Assembly (NCBI GenBank): GCA_034112325.1
Contig: JAWUVO010000098.1
Location: 1-26,834, forward strand
DNA from: Bermanella sp034112325
GTDB lineage: Bacteria; Pseudomonadota; Gammaproteobacteria; Pseudomonadales; Oceanobacteraceae
DNA: 26,834 nt
Reading direction: 5' to 3'
This document shows positions 1 through 8,294 of the stretch, piece after piece. Positions within the stretch are counted from its first letter, which is position 1; the number at the start of each line of letters is the position of its first letter. The translations under genes and the position numbers were made by a program. Under the pieces are notes generated by a model, which was not told the origin of the DNA, made no database searches, and was given only the letters and a program-made list of their open reading frames with translations.

Positions 1-755
1 CTGTTCAGGCTGCGTACACTTAAATCAAATTTATGAGCAAGAGTCTCAATATTAAGGGGTTGCTCGTAATGATCTTGTAACCAAGCCTGAACTTGAAGAA
101 TGTCTTCATAGGAATGAGATAAGGTTTTTTCAAATAAAAAGGCACTGTGTTGAAATGAGTTTCTTACTTCGTTAGAAAACTGGCTTTCAACGTGCTGTGC
201 AATCCGCTTATCAAATAATAACTCGATTAAATGAACGGTTAAGTCAGCTACGGCATTTAAGCTACCAGCACAATAAAGGTTGTTGGCTTTTGTTATGAAG
301 TGCTGTTTTTGTAATTCAATGTGGGGGTACATGTTTTCAAAATGCTTAAAGTAAAACCAGTGGGTGGTGGCTGCCTTTTGATCGAGTAGCCCGGTTTCAG
401 CCATAAAAAAAGCACCTGTTCCGGCGCCACAAATAATACTGCCTTGTTGATGCTGCTGAATTAGCCAGGGAATATAGGCTTTATAGCGCTTTAAATTATG
501 CCTTGGGTTTCGCCACATAGACGGCATGAATATAAGTTCGTATGGGTCGCTGTTTATGGTTTTTTGTGGGGTTATAGAAATGCCAGCGCCTGTGGTAACT
601 GGCTCTAAATCGACCCCAAGGGTAATAATTGCATAGTCTTGGTATGCTTTATTGGCTCCTTTGGCGGTTTGAATAGCGGCCTGCAGCATTTCCATCGGCA
701 GGCTAATGCTGGTTCCTAAGGCTTGATCATAGAGCGCGATGGCTATGTGTTTCAT
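1..755 (-). CDS. GlxA-family AraC-type transcriptional regulator (3' end outside window)
   Basis: An open frame runs from an ATG at 755 to the window edge, giving 251 codons with no stop; the C-terminus is missing. The protein starts MKHIAIALYDQALG and has a DJ-1/PfpI (class I amidotransferase-like) fold over roughly residues 1-170. The nucleophile-elbow region reads GSIICGAGTGAFFMAE, and the next segment, LLDQKAATTHW, is typical of GlxA-type regulators. The last visible residues, ETLAHKFDLSVRSLN, are the first helix-turn-helix of an AraC/XylS DNA-binding domain. Family knowledge: these proteins sense small metabolites through the amidotransferase-like domain, often nitrogenous compounds, and regulate nearby genes. 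The ligand cannot be told here. It is divergent from fabY across a 187-bp gap that contains several dyads. The family call is firm; the target genes are unknown. Confidence 0.88.
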   Translation of the reverse strand, partial: MKHIAIALYDQALGTSISLPMEMLQAAIQTAKGANKAYQDYAIITLGVDLEPVTTGAGISITPQKTINSDPYELIFMPSMWRNPRHNLKRYKAYIPWLIQQHQQGSIICGAGTGAFFMAETGLLDQKAATTHWFYFKHFENMYPHIELQKQHFITKANNLYCAGSLNAVADLTVHLIELLFDKRIAQHVESQFSNEVRNSFQHSAFLFEKTLSHSYEDILQVQAWLQDHYEQPLNIETLAHKFDLSVRSLN

Positions 756-786
756 AAAGGTATCAATAAAAAAGTAGTAAAATACG

Positions 787-864
787 ATATGGCCATATTA
801 CCAGTAAATATGTCTTTTTAGCCATAATGATTTTTTGGCTTAGACCCTATGATGTGCCGCATCA
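787..864. promoter_or_regulatory. Dyads in the divergent regulator/fabY promoter region
   Basis: The gap between the GlxA-type regulator and fabY holds three inverted repeats: a perfect 12-bp palindrome ATATGGCCATAT at 787-798, AGCCA-N11-TGGCT at 820-840, and TGATG-TGCCG-CATCA at 850-864. Any of these could be an operator, for example for the divergent regulator. They match no operator consensus that I can name with confidence. The fabY ribosome site is probably AGGAA, about 10 bases before its ATG. Confidence 0.3.
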
Positions 865-942
865 GAGTCATTACTCGTTGAGTGCATTCAACCCATTACA
901 GGTTTTGGTCTTAACGTTAGGCATACTTAGGAATATAAAAAT

Positions 943-2868
943 ATGAGTCATCTTCCCATAATTGTAGGATTTGGAGGCATTGGTCCTGCAGGGCGTTCAT
1001 CATTCCATCAAGCGTATCGTCGAATGGTCTTTGATGCCTTGTTAGAAGAGCAGCCACAAGCTGTTTATGAATCATATACCGACCTAGCTATATTGATGGG
1101 GTTGGTCACTTACACAGATATGGGCTACCTAATTAGCAATCAAGAAGAGTCAGAGGTGATAAAGCCTGCCGAAATCTTTAGTCGTTATTCAGACCTAATA
1201 AACGAAAGCACTTTAATTAGAAAAATAGAAAAAAGTTATTTAGACGTTGATGCTGTTCCATGGCAGCAAGCAAGCAATATAGGTGGCGAAGATGGCGAAT
1301 CTATTTCGTTTGAATTAAAAACCAGTACCTTGCCAAAACCAATACCCGAAAACTGGAGTGTGACTGAAATGGATAAGCAGACAAGTCATATTAAAGTATT
1401 TGGAACTACCCCAATTTTACTGCCATCGACACGTGATTTTATTGTAAAAAGTGCAGGGCAATTACCCTCAGGCATAAACTTTTCTAAACGCTATCCGGCA
1501 AGGCATCACCCTCGTGGTTTGCAAATGACTGTGTATGCAGCATCCGATGCCCTTCAATCTATGGGTATTGAATGGGAGCGTGTGGAAGAGCGTGTGGCAC
1601 CAGATAAAATTTCAGTTTATGCCAGCAGTGCTATGAGCCAACTTGATGAAGACGGTAACGGCGGGTTAATGGGCAGTCGCTTAAAAGGTAAAAAAGTATC
1701 GTCGAAACATCTGGCGTTAGGTTTAACCGAAATGCCCGCTGATTTTATTAATGCGTATTTATTGGGTGGGCTGGGCAGTACTGGTGGTAATACCGGAGCC
1801 TGCGCCAGTTTTTTATATAATTTAAAAAAGGGTGTTGAAGATATTCAGCGGGGCCAAAGTCGTGTGGCCATTATCGGCGGGGCCGAAGCCCCCATAACAG
1901 CGGAAATAATAGATGGTTATGCCACCATGGGTGCATTGGCTACTGCAGAGAAATTACGAAAACTAGATGCTGATCAAGCACAGCCAAATTATAAAAGAGC
2001 ATGCCGGCCGTTTAGTGATAACTGCGGTTTCACATTGGCTGAGTCGGCTCAGGTGGTTATCTTATTTGATGATGCTTTGGCAATGGAGTTAGCGGCTACG
2101 ATTCATGGGGCAATTGATCAGGTATTTGTGAATGCCGATGGTTATAAAAAATCTATCTCGTCACCGGGTTTGGGTAATTGGATAACGGTGGCAAAAGCTT
2201 TAGCATCGGCCCGTGCTTTATTGGGAGAGTCCGGTCTTCAGCGAAGTTACGTGCATGCTCATGGTACTGGTACACCTCAAAACCGAGTATCTGAATCGTC
2301 TATTTTAAATGAAACCGCTAAAACGTATGGTATTAAGAACTGGATGGTTACGGGGGTGAAAAGTTATTTAGGGCATTCAATAGGTACATCAGCTGGTGAT
2401 CAACTTATGGCAACGCTAGGCACTTGGCAGCACGGAATTATTCCCGGTATTACAAGTATTGATCACATAGCGGAGGACGTTCAAAATTCTCATTTAAATA
2501 TTTTGATGAATCATCAAAAGGTTAATCCGTTAGAGATTGATGTGACATTTTTAAATGCAAAAGGGTTCGGTGGTAATAATGCAACAGCGGGGGTGTTAGC
2601 ACCGCACATTGTAAAAGTCATGTTAAAAGAAAAATACGGAGCCGAAAAAATAGCTGAATATGAAAAATTAAATACAGCTGTTTTAGAAAAATCATCTGCT
2701 TATAATCAAGCTTGTTTAAAAGGGCAGGATGAAACACTTTATCACTTTGATTATAATGTGTTACAAGGTCGAGACATCGAATACACCGATCAAAAAATAC
2801 GTGTACCTGGGTGGGGGCAGTCCATTAACTTAGATCTTAAATCTCCATATTCCGGTATGTTGAAGTAG
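943..2868 (+). CDS. fabY: FabY-type beta-ketoacyl-ACP synthase
   Basis: A 641-residue thiolase-fold condensing enzyme, close to the roughly 634 residues of Pseudomonas aeruginosa FabY and much longer than FabB/FabF (about 410). It carries an N-terminal extension of about 190 residues before the ketosynthase core. The active-site cysteine is C287 in GNTGACASF, and the two catalytic histidines are H440 in HAHGTGTPQNR and H478 in KSYLGHSIG, with the conserved lysine at K473. In P. aeruginosa, FabY starts fatty acid synthesis by condensing acetyl-CoA with malonyl-ACP, in place of FabH. The same role is inferred here from length and motifs; whether a FabH exists elsewhere in this genome is unknown. 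The gene stands alone, divergent from a GlxA-type regulator and convergent with the exonuclease gene. Confidence 0.9.
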   Translation: MSHLPIIVGFGGIGPAGRSSFHQAYRRMVFDALLEEQPQAVYESYTDLAILMGLVTYTDMGYLISNQEESEVIKPAEIFSRYSDLINESTLIRKIEKSYLDVDAVPWQQASNIGGEDGESISFELKTSTLPKPIPENWSVTEMDKQTSHIKVFGTTPILLPSTRDFIVKSAGQLPSGINFSKRYPARHHPRGLQMTVYAASDALQSMGIEWERVEERVAPDKISVYASSAMSQLDEDGNGGLMGSRLKGKKVSSKHLALGLTEMPADFINAYLLGGLGSTGGNTGACASFLYNLKKGVEDIQRGQSRVAIIGGAEAPITAEIIDGYATMGALATAEKLRKLDADQAQPNYKRACRPFSDNCGFTLAESAQVVILFDDALAMELAATIHGAIDQVFVNADGYKKSISSPGLGNWITVAKALASARALLGESGLQRSYVHAHGTGTPQNRVSESSILNETAKTYGIKNWMVTGVKSYLGHSIGTSAGDQLMATLGTWQHGIIPGITSIDHIAEDVQNSHLNILMNHQKVNPLEIDVTFLNAKGFGGNNATAGVLAPHIVKVMLKEKYGAEKIAEYEKLNTAVLEKSSAYNQACLKGQDETLYHFDYNVLQGRDIEYTDQKIRVPGWGQSINLDLKSPYSGMLK

Positions 2869-2927
2869 CGAACTTTAAGAACTTAAGGGCTCTCACTCAA
2901 TGAAATCTGATTTAAATTAGATGAAGG

Positions 2928-2988
2928 AGGTAGGGTGAGGAAGCCATTGAGCATTTTCATGTGTTAGCGCATTTGATCACCCCTACCT
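2928..2988. terminator. Long-loop stem between convergent genes
   Basis: AGGTAGGGTGA (2928-2938) pairs with TCACCCCTACCT (2977-2988), with one bulged base and a loop of about 38 bases. It lies between the fabY stop and the stop of the exonuclease gene, which face each other. There is no clear T-run on either side, so it may be a weak bidirectional terminator or just a stable mRNA end. Confidence 0.35.
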
Positions 2989-2997
2989 ACTTATAAA

Positions 2998-3678
2998 CTA
3001 TATAAGGTCATTAAGGGTAGTATCTATGCCCTTGTGATTGGAGATTGCTAATAACAGTTCTGCAGTCGCTAAAGCATCCATTAATGCGTTGTGAGTAGGG
3101 TAGAGTGGTAAGTTGTAGCGATCACGGCAAGCGGCTAATCTAAGCTCACCTTGTTTAATATGGTCGTGGTGCTTCATTAATTTATTTTTTTCTAAGTTTA
3201 ACGTATCAATTACTTGTAATAAAAGTGGTGCTCCATAAATTGAATTACAGGCTTTATCTAAAAAAGCCATGTCTAACGGTGCATGATGAAATACCAAAGT
3301 TTTGTTGGCTGCCATTTCTAAAAATCGTACAGAGATATCCGTTATATTTAAGCCTTGTTCAACTTCGCAGTCTCTCAGTTGATGAATTGCTGCACTTTGA
3401 CCAACACTCTGATTTGAATGGATAATATGGTGTTCTGCACTATTTAATAAAATCATACCTTTATTGATAACTACCCAGCCAATACTTAAAATCTCACCTG
3501 TTTTCACATCTAGTGATGTCATTTCTAAATCGACAACTAAATAGTCAGTTTCTTTCCAGTGACGATTTTTTTCGTATGTCTGAGAATGCCAACAGATATT
3601 CAATAACTGAAATTTAGGATGGCATTTAAATAGTCTTAACTTGATTCTGTAAAGTGTCCGTTTAAATAAAAGGATCAT
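2998..3678 (-). CDS. DnaQ-like 3'-5' exonuclease (DEDDh family)
   Basis: A 226-residue protein if read from ATG at 3678. This ATG sits one base after the upstream stop (TAACATG). A TTG at 3687 would add three residues and overlap the upstream gene by 8 bp, but the ATG is the better choice. The three exonuclease motifs are visible: Exo I in YLVVDLEMTSLD (D50, E52), Exo II in HHAPLDMAFLD, and Exo III in HNALMDALATAEL with the DEDDh histidine. Residues 1-40 are basic and outside the fold. It resembles the stand-alone exonucleases related to the DNA polymerase III epsilon proofreading subunit; the natural substrate is not known. It is the last gene of the symporter operon, and the stop/start junction with the DUF294 gene suggests translational coupling. 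Confidence 0.85.
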   Translation of the reverse strand: MILLFKRTLYRIKLRLFKCHPKFQLLNICWHSQTYEKNRHWKETDYLVVDLEMTSLDVKTGEILSIGWVVINKGMILLNSAEHHIIHSNQSVGQSAAIHQLRDCEVEQGLNITDISVRFLEMAANKTLVFHHAPLDMAFLDKACNSIYGAPLLLQVIDTLNLEKNKLMKHHDHIKQGELRLAACRDRYNLPLYPTHNALMDALATAELLLAISNHKGIDTTLNDLI

Positions 3679-3679
3679 G

Positions 3680-5551
3680 TTACCCAAGCCCTTGTCGATA
3701 ATTTATTTTAACAGCTTGTTGAGCATCCATTACAATACTAAAGGCATCTTTAATCTGTTTACGCATTATTTTAGATAGGTTGTTTGGGGAAATGTAATTA
3801 TTTGGCGATTCACCTTTTGTGATTTGATGTGCTTGATGTTGTGTTCTAAGTTGCATTATCACCCTCAGGGCATCTTCCATATTGCGACTATCTTCAATTG
3901 TCATTGCTTTGCATTTTACTAGCGCATGTAGACGATCTAGAGTATTGACCTCTGTAATAGAATTAGCTAATGAGTGTAAGCGAACCAAGTCAATAATTGG
4001 CAATATGCCACGTTTTTTAAGATCCAACTCATCGCCATACTCTCCATTTTGATCAACCACAAAGCGTCTGAAAATTCCCATAGGTGGTTCTGAACTCAAT
4101 ACGTTTTGTGCAAGGGCAGCTAAGAAAATACTATTTGAGCTAGCATGCTGTAACATATGTTTTTGTAATTGATCGCATAGGGTTTTATCCCCATATATCG
4201 CGCGAAGATCAAAGAATATACTCGTATGCATAACAGCTTTTGGAGTTGGGCTAACAGCCCACTTTGTTACAGTTGACTGCCAAGCAGAAAGGGGCTGACG
4301 CCATTTTTCATTAGTGGCCATTATATTGCCAGGACAATAAATATATCCGCAATCATTTAAACCATCACATACTCGCTTAGCTAGTACTTCAAACCAAGCT
4401 TCATCTTCTTTTTTTAGTTTATTACTTATTAATAAGCCATTGTCTTGATCGGCATTGAGCAGCTGTTCTTTTCGACCTTGCGAGCCAAAGCCTAGCCAGC
4501 AGAAAGGCACAGGTGGTTTACCAATTTCTTCAATTGTTAGTTCTATCAGTCTTACTGTAATGGCATCGCTAATAGCGGTTAATATGTTACCTACCTGGTG
4601 AGCGCGGATGCCTGAATTAACCCACTGAACCATCAAATTAGGTAATGATTTAATTACGTTATGTAAATCTTTTGAATTGCGCTGACGGCTAATGTGTTGC
4701 ACTAAATAAACAGGATCATCTTGTCTTGCTAGCATTAAGTCTGATGAGGTAATAATGCCTTTTAATAAATCACCTTCCATAACTGGAATATGATGGTAAC
4801 CATGTTGAGTCATAAATAAAGTGGCATCAAATAGTGTCGCGCTAGGCAGGATAGTTTCAGGGTTACTTGTCATGATTGTTTCGATAAGGTCGACAAAATT
4901 AACCGCTTTAGCAACAGCTCTTGAGCGAATATCTCGGTCAGTAACGATGCCTAGTAATTTTTCTTTTTCCATAATTAGAATAGATGATAGTCGACGGTCT
5001 GACATTTTCTGAGCCGTTTTTTGGATAGTTTCTGTTGGTGCGACAGACAATACTATCGTGCTCATAACATCTTTTACTAACCGCATCATTTCATGAGGAT
5101 TAGGTTCGTGGCGAGCTGCACGTCTTACTCTACGACTGCGTTGGCTATGAAAGAATCGATCGAAAATACGGTTGTTTTTTCTTAGCTGTTGATAGTGTAC
5201 TTCTGGTATTAAATATATTAACGAATCTTCTATTAGTGTAGCGCGAATGCCAGGTTGTTCAGAGTTTAAACCCATTAAATTGAAACTGACTGATTCACCT
5301 AGTTTATCAACTAATTTATCCTCTTTGGTTCTTAATTCGACAGCACCACTTCTGATAATTCTGAGACCGCCATCGCCTTGATCAAAATCAAAGGTTTTAC
5401 CTTTTCTATAATAACTTATTTCGATTTTAGGTAAAATTGAAAGTAGTTCAGAGTCTGGTAGTTCATCAAATGGCATGCACTCTTTTAAAAAATCTAATAA
5501 ACTCGAAAGTTCTGGATTTTCAGAGGGTGTATCCATGATGGATGTGTTCAT
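3680..5551 (-). CDS. cNMP-binding / CBS-pair / DUF294 nucleotidyltransferase-like signalling protein
   Basis: A 623-residue cytoplasmic multidomain protein. Residues about 20-135 form a cyclic-nucleotide-binding-like beta barrel, and residues about 155-275 two CBS repeats (MSTIVLSVAP and MTSNPETILP, each with a TDRDI/TSSDL-type end). Residues about 310-440 form a DUF294 nucleotidyltransferase-like domain with LGFGSQGRKEQ and the acidic pair in NADQDNG (GlnD-like). The rest is the DUF294 C-terminal substrate-binding-like region. Family knowledge: such proteins often lie next to acetate/solute symporters and a DnaQ-like exonuclease, and are thought to control transport or acetate metabolism in response to adenine nucleotides; the reaction is unproved. 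It lies 26 bp after the 166-residue gene and immediately before the exonuclease, so it is very likely in the symporter operon. Confidence 0.88.
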   Translation of the reverse strand: MNTSIMDTPSENPELSSLLDFLKECMPFDELPDSELLSILPKIEISYYRKGKTFDFDQGDGGLRIIRSGAVELRTKEDKLVDKLGESVSFNLMGLNSEQPGIRATLIEDSLIYLIPEVHYQQLRKNNRIFDRFFHSQRSRRVRRAARHEPNPHEMMRLVKDVMSTIVLSVAPTETIQKTAQKMSDRRLSSILIMEKEKLLGIVTDRDIRSRAVAKAVNFVDLIETIMTSNPETILPSATLFDATLFMTQHGYHHIPVMEGDLLKGIITSSDLMLARQDDPVYLVQHISRQRNSKDLHNVIKSLPNLMVQWVNSGIRAHQVGNILTAISDAITVRLIELTIEEIGKPPVPFCWLGFGSQGRKEQLLNADQDNGLLISNKLKKEDEAWFEVLAKRVCDGLNDCGYIYCPGNIMATNEKWRQPLSAWQSTVTKWAVSPTPKAVMHTSIFFDLRAIYGDKTLCDQLQKHMLQHASSNSIFLAALAQNVLSSEPPMGIFRRFVVDQNGEYGDELDLKKRGILPIIDLVRLHSLANSITEVNTLDRLHALVKCKAMTIEDSRNMEDALRVIMQLRTQHQAHQITKGESPNNYISPNNLSKIMRKQIKDAFSIVMDAQQAVKINYRQGLG

Positions 5552-5577
5552 AATAAACCCATATCTGTTAGTGTGAT

Positions 5578-6078
5578 TTACTGTCTAAAATCACTATGAA
5601 AAGACGTTTCATAATTCACAAATGCTAATCCCGCATCCCCATAATAAACACTTTTATTTGCTGAGGCAGCTAAGCGAATACGATCTTCGCTGATAGATGG
5701 ATTAACTAATGTCATAGCCCAGAGAGTACCGTCTTTATTAAGCGAAACCATTTTAGAGGGGGTTGATTGTTTATCTAATGAATCTACTTGAGCAGCCAGC
5801 ACACCTTCTAATGGATACGGAGATTCTAATTCAATTTTTAAATGTTCTCCATCTTCCCATGTACCTTTAAGTGCTAATTCAAAGTCTCCATTCTTTAACT
5901 GGCAATGGCCACTACTATAACGACAGTTTGGTTTTTCTATTAATTCATATTGGGCACCTGCTTGAGCGGCATGAGGTTTTTCTGATACAGCAGCATCCAC
6001 AGAAAAATAGCTGATCAAAGCAAGAATTGGCGCAACGATAAGAGCGACAATAAAATGTTTATTTTTTAAAAAATTCAT
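5578..6078 (-). CDS. Membrane-anchored protein of unknown function in the symporter operon
   Basis: A 166-residue protein with no function that I recognise. Residues about 9-30 (HFIVALIVAPILALISYFS) form a signal anchor or uncleaved signal, after a short basic N-terminus (MNFLKNK). The remainder is predicted to be periplasmic and beta-rich, starting with ELIEKPNCRYSSGHCQL. Its two cysteines, spaced C-x6-C, could form a disulphide. It lies between the large symporter gene (76-bp gap with two hairpins) and the DUF294 gene (26-bp gap), so it is probably co-expressed with both. A role as an accessory or sensing subunit of the transporter is possible but rests only on position. The general layout, one membrane helix then a small beta domain, recalls FixH-like proteins, but I see no specific motif for that. 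Confidence 0.7.
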   Translation of the reverse strand: MNFLKNKHFIVALIVAPILALISYFSVDAAVSEKPHAAQAGAQYELIEKPNCRYSSGHCQLKNGDFELALKGTWEDGEHLKIELESPYPLEGVLAAQVDSLDKQSTPSKMVSLNKDGTLWAMTLVNPSISEDRIRLAASANKSVYYGDAGLAFVNYETSFHSDFRQ

Positions 6079-6100
6079 AAATTTTCCTTAAAGTAAGTAA

Positions 6101-6145
6101 CACTGGAAAAACCCCAGTGCTACAGCCCTAATTATTATTTAGGGC
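6101..6145 (-). promoter_or_regulatory. Tandem hairpins between symporter and downstream genes
   Basis: Two perfect inverted repeats lie just after the symporter stop: GCCCTAA-N7-TTAGGGC at 6125-6145 and CACTGG-N7-CCAGTG at 6101-6119. Neither is followed by a solid T-run on the minus strand. They are more likely a partial terminator or 3' mRNA stabiliser that lowers expression of the three downstream genes relative to the transporter than a full operon end. Confidence 0.5.
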
Positions 6146-6154
6146 GATTTACTG

Positions 6155-7885
6155 CTAATGGTCAGAGGCTTGCTCAACACCGCAAGGCATACGGATATGT
6201 TCAACTAACTCTTGTATTTCTTTTGGTGGCTCTTTTGTTGCACGAGATACAGCGAATGCAACAGTGAAGTTAACCACTGCGCCCACGGCACCAAATGCAT
6301 TGGGTTCAATTCCAAGGAACCAGTTTTGAGGCATGTCACCTAAGAAGGAAGTTTCAGCAATAAACATAATCCCTTTATGTTGGAACACATATAGAAGAGT
6401 AACCGTAATACCTGCGATCATACCGGCAATGGCACCTTCTTTATTAATACGTTTACTAAATATACCCATCATAAGTGCAGGGAAGATAGATGATGCTGCT
6501 AAACCAAAGGCGAGGGCGACCGTCCCTGCTGCAAAATCAGGTGGATTAAATCCGAGATAGCCTGCAACAGCGATGGCACCAGCCATTGCGATTCGACTGG
6601 CTCTCAGTTCCTGTTTCTCAGTGATGTTAGGCATGAGTACGCCTTTTAATAAATCGTGAGAAATAGAGGATGCAATGGCGAGCAATAAACCAGCCGCGGT
6701 TGAAAGGGCAGCGGCTAGACCACCAGCGGCAATTAAAGCGATAACCCAGTTTGGTAACTGTGCTATTTCAGGATTGGCCAATACCATAATATCACGATCA
6801 ATTTTCACCATTTCGTTAGTGTCTTTGTTCGAGGTATACTGGATTTTTCCATCTTCGTTTTTATCTTCAAATTGCAATAGGCCAGTTTTTTCCCAGTTTT
6901 TAAACCATTGAGGTCGCTCTTCATAAACTAGGTGTTCACCTTGGGTCGGTTCAAGTGTGCTCATTAAGTTTAAGCGAGCCATGCCAGCAACTGCAGGAGC
7001 CGTTGTATAAAGAATTGAGATAAATACCAAAGCCCAACCAGCAGAAGAACGTGCATCCTTTACATTAGGAACCGTAAAGAAACGTATTATGACGTGAGGC
7101 AAGCCTGCCGTACCAATCATTAATGAGAGGGTGTATACAAACATGTTCGTGGTACTCAATCGAACGCTTGTGGTGTACTCCATAAAGCCCAGTTCAGTCA
7201 CGACCTGATCAAGCCTATCTAGTAAGTAAACTTCGCTTCCAGATAATGTGCTACCAAATCCCAGTTGCGGGAACGGGTTGCCTGTTAAGTTTAATGAAAT
7301 AAAGACCGCTGGAATGGTGTAAGCAAGAATAAGCACACAGTACTGAGCAATCTGAGTGTAAGTAATGCCTTTCATGCCGCCTAAAACAGCGTAAAAGAAT
7401 ACAATAGCCATACCCGTTAACAAGCCTACGTCATAGCTTACTTCTAAGAAACGAGAGAACGCCACGCCAATGCCTTTCATTTGACCAATTACATAGGTAA
7501 CCGAACAAATGATTAAACATACAACGGCCACAATGCGCGCAGTACGAGAGTAAAAACGATCACCAATGAATTCTGGCACCGTGAATTTACCGTACTTACG
7601 TAAGTAAGGAGCCAGTAACATGGCTAGTAGTACAAAGCCACCTGTCCAGCCCATTAAAAAGACTGAACCGCCGTATCCCATAAAGGCAATTAAGCCTGCC
7701 ATTGAAATGAATGACGCTGCTGACATCCAGTCAGCCGCAGTTGCCATGCCGTTTGCAACGGGATGAATGCCACCGCCAGCCACATAAAACTCTTTTGTCG
7801 ACCCTGCTCGTGCCCATATGGCGATGCCAATATAGAGCGCAAAGGTGATGCCAACCACAATGTAGGTTAATGTTTGTAATTCCAT
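6155..7885 (-). CDS. Sodium:solute symporter, large subunit (VC_2705/ActP-like, SSS family)
   Basis: A 576-residue SLC5/SSS-family membrane protein with about 13 hydrophobic segments. The N-terminal signature (FYVAGGGIHPVANGMATA, then ADWMSAASF) and LGGMKGITYTQ are typical of acetate/short-chain acid carriers. It matches the VC_2705 subfamily, which is almost always paired with a DUF4212 small subunit, and that partner lies 11 bp upstream here. The likely role is sodium-coupled uptake of acetate or a similar carboxylate at the inner membrane; the context (acs, CrbS/CrbR-like genes) supports acetate. Residues about 310-365 form a large hydrophilic loop that carries DKNEDGKIQY (341-350), which resembles an EF-hand calcium loop (D341, N343, D345, G346, I348). 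It is the second gene of an operon whose promoter has the TTAGAC-type dyad. Confidence 0.92.
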   Translation of the reverse strand: MELQTLTYIVVGITFALYIGIAIWARAGSTKEFYVAGGGIHPVANGMATAADWMSAASFISMAGLIAFMGYGGSVFLMGWTGGFVLLAMLLAPYLRKYGKFTVPEFIGDRFYSRTARIVAVVCLIICSVTYVIGQMKGIGVAFSRFLEVSYDVGLLTGMAIVFFYAVLGGMKGITYTQIAQYCVLILAYTIPAVFISLNLTGNPFPQLGFGSTLSGSEVYLLDRLDQVVTELGFMEYTTSVRLSTTNMFVYTLSLMIGTAGLPHVIIRFFTVPNVKDARSSAGWALVFISILYTTAPAVAGMARLNLMSTLEPTQGEHLVYEERPQWFKNWEKTGLLQFEDKNEDGKIQYTSNKDTNEMVKIDRDIMVLANPEIAQLPNWVIALIAAGGLAAALSTAAGLLLAIASSISHDLLKGVLMPNITEKQELRASRIAMAGAIAVAGYLGFNPPDFAAGTVALAFGLAASSIFPALMMGIFSKRINKEGAIAGMIAGITVTLLYVFQHKGIMFIAETSFLGDMPQNWFLGIEPNAFGAVGAVVNFTVAFAVSRATKEPPKEIQELVEHIRMPCGVEQASDH

Positions 7886-7896
7886 AATGTTTTACC

Positions 7897-8163
7897 TCAC
7901 TCTTCGTCTACGCCGTATTTACGGTCAAGGGCTGCCATTTTTCTCGTATAGGTAAAGATTAAAATGACAAAAGTATAAATAGATCCTTGTTGAGCAAACC
8001 AAAAGCCCAACTTGTATCCACCCAAATGAAAAGCGTTAAGCTCATCCACAAATAAAATGCCACAGCCAAAAGATACGATAAACCAAACTACCATTAGCTT
8101 TATCATCAGGCCGACATTTTCTTTCCAATAGGCTTTTGCATCATCTTCCGATTTAAACGCCAT
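7897..8163 (-). CDS. DUF4212 symporter small subunit
   Basis: An 88-residue protein with two membrane segments (LMIKLMVVWFIVSFGCGILFV and FAQQGSIYTFVILIFTY) separated by a short loop (DELNAFHLGGYKLGFW), ending in a charged tail, RKMAALDRKYGVDEE. Length and layout match the DUF4212/TIGR03647 family, described as the probable small subunit of the VC_2705-type symporter. It is the first gene of the operon, 11 bp before the large subunit, with a strong AAGGAG ribosome site. The role, assembly or gating of the transporter, is inferred from the conserved pairing. Confidence 0.92.
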   Translation of the reverse strand: MAFKSEDDAKAYWKENVGLMIKLMVVWFIVSFGCGILFVDELNAFHLGGYKLGFWFAQQGSIYTFVILIFTYTRKMAALDRKYGVDEE

Positions 8164-8196
8164 GATTATTCTCCTTAAATTAAATTTACTTAATCA

Positions 8197-8241
8197 GTAT
8201 TAGTCACTTTTATTTGTCAGAGCAATTAGACTAATGTCTAT
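8197..8241 (-). promoter_or_regulatory. Symporter operon promoter with CrbR-type dyad
   Basis: On the minus strand a -35-like TTGCTC (8225-8220), a 17-base spacer and a -10 TAATAC (8202-8197) precede the DUF4212 gene by about 34 bases. Directly against the -35 lies the dyad TTAGAC-TAAT-GTCTAT (8226-8241, 11 of 12 arm bases matching the consensus). The dyad centre is 31.5 bp from the -10 edge, a class II activator position. The binding protein, CrbR-like, is inferred. Confidence 0.65.
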
Positions 8242-8294
8242 CCGTGTTTAGTGACACGTAGGGTTCTGAAATAAAATGTGATTGCTTGATTAAA

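Noticed and set aside
840..855. TTAGAC followed by CCTA, a possible CrbR-type site before fabY
   Set aside because: The second arm (TGATGT) does not match GTCTAA; only a half-site by chance.
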